Source: CAYVMN01 sp964452575
GTDB lineage: Bacteria > Desulfobacterota > DSM-4660 > Desulfatiglandales > Desulfatiglandaceae
NCBI GenBank assembly: GCA_964452575.1
Contig: CAYVMN010000163.1
Span: forward strand, 1-10,371
Direction of reading: 5' to 3'
Length of the DNA stretch: 10,371 nt
Shown here in pieces: positions 5,933 to 10,371 of the stretch. The translations under genes and the position numbers were made by a program. The notes under the pieces are model-generated. The model was given only the letters and a program-made list of their open reading frames with translations. It made no database searches and was not told the DNA's origin. Position 1 is the stretch's first letter. Every line of letters starts with the position of its first letter.

Positions 5933-6559
5933 ATGGAAGTAGAAGAGGCGATTAGGACCAGACGCAGCGTACGTCGCTATAAGACCAAACCGGTGTCAAA
6001 GGAGGTCATCATGGATCTTCTGAGGGCAGCCAGCCTGGCGCCCTCAGCTACAAACCGTCAGCCCTGCGAGTTTGTTGTGGTTAATCGTTCATACCTGGAT
6101 AGGCTTGATCGGGTCCTACGGGAGGCCTTTGCCGCCCGAATGGCCGGTATTCCTGAGGCCATGATGCGTAAGGCAATCAAAGATCTCCCCATCCCGGTGA
6201 AAAAGGGTGAAGATAAGATAAAAGGGCTCGGACGCTTTTACCGCACCTTGGGTGCGGCTCCAGTGGCGATAGTTGTCCACCTACCCAGGGAAGAGGACCC
6301 ATGGATGTGGAAGAATAGTATTAGCGATGGGGCAGCGGCTATCGAAAATCTGTTGCTGGCCGCCTGGGATCGTGGCCTGGGGACCTGCTGGTTGACCGGC
6401 CCATTAAAGGCCCGAGCCCGGGAAATAGCCGATTTCGTGGGTGTGCCTGAAGATCATGAAATTGTGGCAATTGTCGCCTTAGGATACCCTGATCATGAGC
6501 CTGCCATGCCGCCGAAAAAGGACGTAAGCCAAAAGACCAGATGGCTTGGGTTCGACTAG
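5933..6559 (+). CDS. Nitroreductase-family FMN oxidoreductase
   Basis: Predicted 208-residue cytoplasmic flavoprotein of the nitroreductase superfamily, expected to be an FMN-binding homodimer that uses NAD(P)H. The N-terminal FMN-phosphate motif RTRRSVRRY (8-16) is present, as is the SLAPSATNRQP segment (34-44). The C-terminal half has GLGTCWLTGP (about 146-156) and LGYPDHEP near the end, both typical. Length is usual for the family. A GGAGG nine bases before the ATG at 5933 supports the start. It stands alone between the remnant and a convergent histidine kinase gene. The natural substrate is unknown; members reduce nitro compounds, quinones, enones or flavins, and some act in cofactor synthesis or dehalogenation. 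Confidence 0.92.
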   Translation: MEVEEAIRTRRSVRRYKTKPVSKEVIMDLLRAASLAPSATNRQPCEFVVVNRSYLDRLDRVLREAFAARMAGIPEAMMRKAIKDLPIPVKKGEDKIKGLGRFYRTLGAAPVAIVVHLPREEDPWMWKNSISDGAAAIENLLLAAWDRGLGTCWLTGPLKARAREIADFVGVPEDHEIVAIVALGYPDHEPAMPPKKDVSQKTRWLGFD

Positions 6560-6618
6560 ATACTTGGGAGATACGGGTCTTCGAATCAAGGGATTGTAAG
6601 ATAGGCGGTTTGCAGGCC

Positions 6619-8481
6619 CTAGGCCTTGGGGAAGGCGATGGCAAATTCTGTGCCCTCCCCTTTATTGCTTTTAACCCCTATGGTACCCCCAAGGGTCTCA
6701 ACGACCTTCTTGACGAACTGAAGCCCTAAGCCCTTTCCGTAAGGGTCAATGGCCTTGGCCTCTTCTGAGCGAAAAAACTGATCAAAGATCCTGGGTATGT
6801 CTTTCGCGTCAATTCCGATCCCTGTGTCGTTCACCGTAATCAGAATCTGATCTTCTGAAGCGGAAGCGCTTATCGTGATCTTTCCTCCCTTTGGGGTATA
6901 TTTTATGGAGTTGGTGACCAGGTTATTGAGGATCTTCTCCATATCATCCTCAGTCCCCATCATGGTTAAGTCTTCATCCGGCAACGCAACATCGAGGGAC
7001 AATCCCTTCTCCTTTGCGTTGTCCCTGAAAAGGTCCACCACCCTCTGTATATGTTTCTTTACCGAGAGGGGAACCCATTTGATGTCTGCATCCTTGGTTT
7101 GCCACTGATAGATGTCCAAGAGGCCTGTCGATACCTCCATAACAGACTCGATACGGCTATACACCCTCTTGATCATTTCCTGCTGTTTGTCGGTGAGAGA
7201 GCCAACGTAACCCTTCAACATGACCTGTAATAGCCCATGGATGGCCATTAGAGGCCCCTTCAACTCATGGGTCATCATCATAATGAAATCGCTTTTCGCC
7301 TTATCCTGCCTATCTAATACGTCATAGATCCTGGCATTTTCTATGGAGATCGCCGCCTGGCTGGCTAGGGCTGAAATGAAATCCTGTTCATACTGGCTGA
7401 ATTGCCTTCTCTGACTGGTGTATAAACGCAGCGTACCCAAGACCTTGTCTCTGCCCTTTAGGGGAAAAGACAACATGCTCACGATCCCCTCTTTATGGGC
7501 CTCTTCAGGATATTGCACCGCCGGATCAGTAGAGGCATCTAACACAAAATGAGGCTCTCCTTGAAGGGCCTTTGCCAGACTCCTGTCCGACTCCACCGGG
7601 CCTTTATTGATGTATGTTTCGCTCAATCCTCGGGAACATACCAGCTCCAAACGGTTCGTTTTTTCTTCCAACAATCGGATAGCGACTCCTTTTGCACCCA
7701 TCACATCCATAATAGTCTGGCAGATAAAATCAAGTCTTGGGTGAAGCCCGAGGGTAAGGCTGATGCCTTTGGTAAGCTGATTTAGCAATCTGAGATCTCG
7801 ATTGTCTTGTTCAAGCTTATACTGGATTCCCGTAAGGGTGAACACCTTTTCCTTTAGGTGCCTGAGGGACAATATGACAAAGGAGCTGGAGAGATAAAGG
7901 ACTGCGTCGAAAAGGAAGAGAAATATCAAGACAAAAAATGGGTGATCCTGGACATCCCGTGGTACAAAGGATGAGACATATATATGCGGAACAAAGCCCC
8001 CTAACTCCAAAAGCGCCAGGCCGTTGACTGTGAGGGCAATTAAGTTCAGATAAAAGACACGTGCCCGTTTTTCCAACAGGACCCCGCCCAGAATCACATG
8101 AAATAGAAAGTAAAAGAGGAGGGGGCTGGCTATCCCTCCTGTATAATGAAAGGTGAGGGAGACGAAGGCCCAGTCGAATGCAAACTGAGAATAGGTAAAC
8201 CACACTGGGGGGGAGTTGTACTGACGGGCCGCCCCTTTCTCAATGGTCGATATGTGAAAATAGAGAAAGGCATTGAACAGAAAGGCAATGGCGCTAAGAA
8301 AGAAAACCTTTGAGGCAGGGATGTTGAGGTGGATGAATCTGTTCCCCAATACCGTGACCAGAACCACCACCCCAAGAAGGACCCATCTCAGAAGGATCCA
8401 CCATTTCTCTTTGGCGAGAGGCTCATCTCGGCCAATCTCGTAAATAAAGGCCCTTATCTTCTTAAGGACCGGATGGTCCAT
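6619..8481 (-). CDS. Membrane sensor histidine kinase with GAF domain
   Basis: Predicted 620-residue inner-membrane kinase. The first 205 residues hold about six hydrophobic segments (near 29-48, 58-76, 98-116, 119-136, 143-163, 182-204) with short loops, so input may come from within the membrane. A linker leads to a GAF domain (about 240-385). The HisKA domain has the phospho-acceptor H405 in THELKGPL. The ATPase domain shows the N box (NNLVTNSIKYT, 519-529), the G1 box DTGIGI (552-557) and the G2 box GKGLGL (582-587), so catalysis should be intact. There is no receiver domain, and the partner is presumably the receiver encoded 17 bases upstream. AAGGTG five bases before the ATG at 8481 supports the start. 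The gene ends convergent to the nitroreductase gene, 59 bases apart, with no clear terminator. The ligand of the GAF or membrane part is unknown. Confidence 0.93.
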   Translation of the reverse strand: MDHPVLKKIRAFIYEIGRDEPLAKEKWWILLRWVLLGVVVLVTVLGNRFIHLNIPASKVFFLSAIAFLFNAFLYFHISTIEKGAARQYNSPPVWFTYSQFAFDWAFVSLTFHYTGGIASPLLFYFLFHVILGGVLLEKRARVFYLNLIALTVNGLALLELGGFVPHIYVSSFVPRDVQDHPFFVLIFLFLFDAVLYLSSSFVILSLRHLKEKVFTLTGIQYKLEQDNRDLRLLNQLTKGISLTLGLHPRLDFICQTIMDVMGAKGVAIRLLEEKTNRLELVCSRGLSETYINKGPVESDRSLAKALQGEPHFVLDASTDPAVQYPEEAHKEGIVSMLSFPLKGRDKVLGTLRLYTSQRRQFSQYEQDFISALASQAAISIENARIYDVLDRQDKAKSDFIMMMTHELKGPLMAIHGLLQVMLKGYVGSLTDKQQEMIKRVYSRIESVMEVSTGLLDIYQWQTKDADIKWVPLSVKKHIQRVVDLFRDNAKEKGLSLDVALPDEDLTMMGTEDDMEKILNNLVTNSIKYTPKGGKITISASASEDQILITVNDTGIGIDAKDIPRIFDQFFRSEEAKAIDPYGKGLGLQFVKKVVETLGGTIGVKSNKGEGTEFAIAFPKA

Positions 8482-8498
8482 GGAGCACCTTAGCCCTC

Positions 8499-8900
8499 TT
8501 AGATCAGTTTCTTAACCTTTTCCAGTAATGCCTCGAATCGGATCGGCTTCTCCAGGAATTCATTAACTGGCAAATAGTCTTCATCGGTCTTGGGGGAGAA
8601 CTTCATGTCCATTTTCTGGGATATGCCCGTAAGCATGAGAATGGGAATATGTGAATACGCGCTGTATTCGGATTGGGGGTCCCTGCTTCTTAGCTTGTAG
8701 GATACTTGAAACCCTTCAGTTATGCTATCCATCATAACGTCAAGGATAATCAAATCAGGGTGAATCTCCTTAACAAGTTCGAGGCCTTCGGTGCCATTCT
8801 TGGCGCTGTGCACCTCATAGTCATTTGCCTCTAGGGTAATCCGGATACCCTCAACCAGGTCAAGGTCGTCATCAATAATCAGAATCTTCGGCTTGTCCAT
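8499..8900 (-). CDS. Stand-alone response-regulator receiver protein
   Basis: A 133-residue CheY-like protein made of a receiver domain only. The acidic pocket is DDD (10-12), the phosphorylation site is D54 (ILDVMM), and the switch residues are T91 (MLTG) and K118 (EKP). It has two extended segments: DSITEGFQ after the active site (58-65), and a loop after T91 (about 93-114, with FSPKTDEDYLPV). I recall this variant as frequent beside redox enzyme genes in Desulfobacterota, unverified here. There is no DNA-binding or enzymatic output domain, so it should act through protein contacts or as a phosphate relay. AGGAGG six bases before the ATG supports the start. It follows the hydrogenase large subunit by 27 bases and precedes the kinase by 17, so all three are probably one transcript. 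Confidence 0.93.
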   Translation of the reverse strand: MDKPKILIIDDDLDLVEGIRITLEANDYEVHSAKNGTEGLELVKEIHPDLIILDVMMDSITEGFQVSYKLRSRDPQSEYSAYSHIPILMLTGISQKMDMKFSPKTDEDYLPVNEFLEKPIRFEALLEKVKKLI

Positions 8901-8927
8901 CCTTAGCCTCCTGTCTTCTAATTCATT

Positions 8928-10214
8928 CTATAAGAAAACGCAATGGGTAGAGCAAGAAATGCAGGGATCATAGGCCCTGACAAGCATTTCCGCCTTAAGT
9001 TCTATTTCGTCTTTGTGCTGATCCTTTATCTGAGGGACCAAGGCCTCCAGGTCCTCCTGAATATTTGCATGGTTCTGGTTAGTGGGGATAATACAATTTG
9101 ACCAAACGCATTCCCCGTCCTTGTTATACTCGTATTCGTGGAACAATATGCCTCTCGGGACCTCAGTGGCCGCGCTTCCCCGACCGGCCTTGATAGAGAC
9201 CGATGGTTTTTCATCCCTAATTCCATCCTTCAAGAGGTCATCTATGAGACTGATGGATTCGTCTAAGGAATGTACTACCTCAACGAGCTGTGCGATATTG
9301 TTCATGAAGGGATTGCAGTTGGTTGGCCGCAGGCCAAAATCTGCAGCCACTTCCTTTGCGGTGGGGCTGATTTGGTCATAGTTTAGGTTCAGTCTTGCAA
9401 GGGCCCCAACCATATAGGAGTTCCTCTTATGCCTGGTGAACTTTGCGGTGGAATGCGGGACCAGATACTCATTGGTAATCTCTTTGTAATGATTTACTGG
9501 CCATGTCCCTCCATCTGTGGAGGCAATATCTCCCTCATAGATTGCGTATTCGTTCGGGTGTTTAAGGGCGATATATTCCGTCTCTCTGGAAAAGCGGGGG
9601 AGCTTTCCCGTGAGTTTCTTGAAAAGAGATGCCACTGCCTTCACATCCGGTACCGCTTGCTCAAGCCTGTTTCTGATCTCTTCCAGTTCTTTCACAATAG
9701 GCCACCTGGCAAATCCTCCCACCACGGGCCGCTGTGGATGGGTCGTGCGACCTCCCAGGATGTCCGACATCTCGTTGGCCAGGCGATGGAGCCGGACCAC
9801 ACGGAGCACCTCCTCTTTGTGGGTGGAGGCCAATGGGATAACGCTGGGGACTCCCAAGAGATCCGGGAGCACGAGGTAGCCGAGATGAAGGACATGGCTC
9901 TGCAGGTTCTCGGCGTGCATGAGAAGCCTTCTGAGCCTCTGTGTCTGTTCTGATACGCTCACGTTCATGGCTTTTTCGGTGGCCTTGAGGGAGGTGAGGG
10001 TATGTCCTATGGAACAGATTCCGCATATCCTGGACGTAATATGGGCGATCTCATACCATTTGCGGCCGCGAAGCATTGCCTCAAAAAACCGGGGCGCCTC
10101 CACCACCTGCCATTGGCACTCTTCTACCCTGCCATCCCTTATCTTGATGGAGATGTTTCCATGGCCTTCTACGCGGGTAACGTGGTTCAGCTTAATGGTC
10201 TTTTCTTCATTCAT
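8928..10214 (-). CDS. [NiFe] hydrogenase large (alpha) subunit, group 3-type
   Basis: Predicted 428-residue cytoplasmic catalytic subunit that would hold the Ni-Fe centre for reversible hydrogen oxidation. Both metal-binding motifs are complete: N-terminal RICGIC (C64, C67) with H71, and C-terminal DPCISC (C418, C421) followed by H424. The RVEGHG segment (14-19) is present. Only four residues (CVFL) follow H424. The alpha subunit of Pyrococcus cytoplasmic hydrogenase I likewise ends in a short tetrapeptide, removed during maturation, and the overall sequence resembles that group 3b type, though 3c (Mvh-like) cannot be excluded. No signal peptide or membrane segment is seen. GGAGG seven bases upstream supports the ATG at 10214, which overlaps the stop of the preceding small-subunit gene. 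No maturation protease gene is visible in the window. Confidence 0.93.
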   Translation of the reverse strand: MNEEKTIKLNHVTRVEGHGNISIKIRDGRVEECQWQVVEAPRFFEAMLRGRKWYEIAHITSRICGICSIGHTLTSLKATEKAMNVSVSEQTQRLRRLLMHAENLQSHVLHLGYLVLPDLLGVPSVIPLASTHKEEVLRVVRLHRLANEMSDILGGRTTHPQRPVVGGFARWPIVKELEEIRNRLEQAVPDVKAVASLFKKLTGKLPRFSRETEYIALKHPNEYAIYEGDIASTDGGTWPVNHYKEITNEYLVPHSTAKFTRHKRNSYMVGALARLNLNYDQISPTAKEVAADFGLRPTNCNPFMNNIAQLVEVVHSLDESISLIDDLLKDGIRDEKPSVSIKAGRGSAATEVPRGILFHEYEYNKDGECVWSNCIIPTNQNHANIQEDLEALVPQIKDQHKDEIELKAEMLVRAYDPCISCSTHCVFL

Positions 10215-10371
10215 TTTGCCACCTCCGAAAACCCAGTATAAAGCCGAAATCTCCCAAGAATATCTTGCACGCTAAGGTGTTGAATTGCAAGGATTTCCCT
10301 AAGAGAATCGGTATTAGGGTGGTCCACTAACCCCCGACATCCCCAACAGAAGCTCCCTTCTGTTATACAGC
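10211..10371 (-). CDS. Hydrogenase small subunit, 3' end only (cut by window edge)
   Basis: Fifty-two codons enter from the right edge and end in TGA (10213-10211), overlapping the large-subunit start as ATGA. The visible part contains GSFCWGCRG and then a helical tail (…PNTDSLREILAIQHLSVQD…). The CxxC-R-G pattern followed by such a helix fits the C-terminal end of the 20-kDa-type small (delta) subunit of group 3 hydrogenases, where the last cysteines bind the proximal [4Fe-4S] cluster. The overlap implies translational coupling and equal subunit supply. The family call rests on a short segment plus position directly before the large subunit. Confidence 0.75.
   Translation of the reverse strand, partial: CITEGSFCWGCRGLVDHPNTDSLREILAIQHLSVQDILGRFRLYTGFSEVAK

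Noticed and set aside
9429..9953. 174-codon plus-strand ORF
   Set aside because: It is antisense to the hydrogenase large subunit, whose motifs are unambiguous. It resembles no family and has no ribosome site.
1..10371. CRISPR array, tRNA or rRNA genes, insertion sequence
   Set aside because: I saw no regularly spaced direct repeats, no tRNA-like cloverleaf, no rRNA core sequence and no transposase motifs on either strand.

Overview
The window looks like part of the chromosome of an anaerobic or microaerophilic bacterium. A diiron rubrerythrin-type protein, a group 3-type [NiFe] hydrogenase, a B12-dependent-type radical SAM enzyme and a receiver protein of a kind I associate with Desulfobacterota (deltaproteobacterial) genomes all point that way. 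The lineage is an inference from gene content, because no rRNA or other marker gene is present. Gene density is moderate. Shine-Dalgarno sites are mostly strong, and two genes appear to start at TTG.

Left part (1-1865, plus strand): a good sigma70-type promoter (TTGACA-N17-TAAGAT) and a leader with inverted repeats precede a two-gene unit. The unit encodes a rubredoxin-less rubrerythrin/ferritin-like protein and a zinc-dependent medium-chain dehydrogenase 15 bases downstream. Middle part (1866-4983, minus strand): a doubtful 87-codon ORF, a bifunctional nuclease (BFN/DUF151) protein, a small RRM-type RNA-binding protein and a 492-residue radical SAM protein with an N-terminal B12-binding-like region. 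These look like separate units on one strand.

A decayed or intergenic zone (4984-5932) holds a possible 44-residue single-pass membrane protein, a long perfect-looking hairpin, and a gene remnant. The remnant appears to join the C-terminal part of a flavodoxin-type oxidoreductase to the C-terminal part of another protein, and it is further broken by an in-frame TAG. An intact nitroreductase-family flavoprotein gene follows (5933-6559, plus strand).

Right part (6619-10371, minus strand): an apparent operon read from right to left. It contains the 3' end of a hydrogenase small subunit (cut by the window edge), the hydrogenase large subunit (ATGA overlap), a stand-alone receiver protein (27 bases later) and a membrane histidine kinase with GAF domain (17 bases later). 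The tight linkage of a cytoplasmic hydrogenase with a complete but output-less two-component pair is the most interesting arrangement here. It suggests that redox or hydrogen metabolism is tied to phosphorelay signalling.
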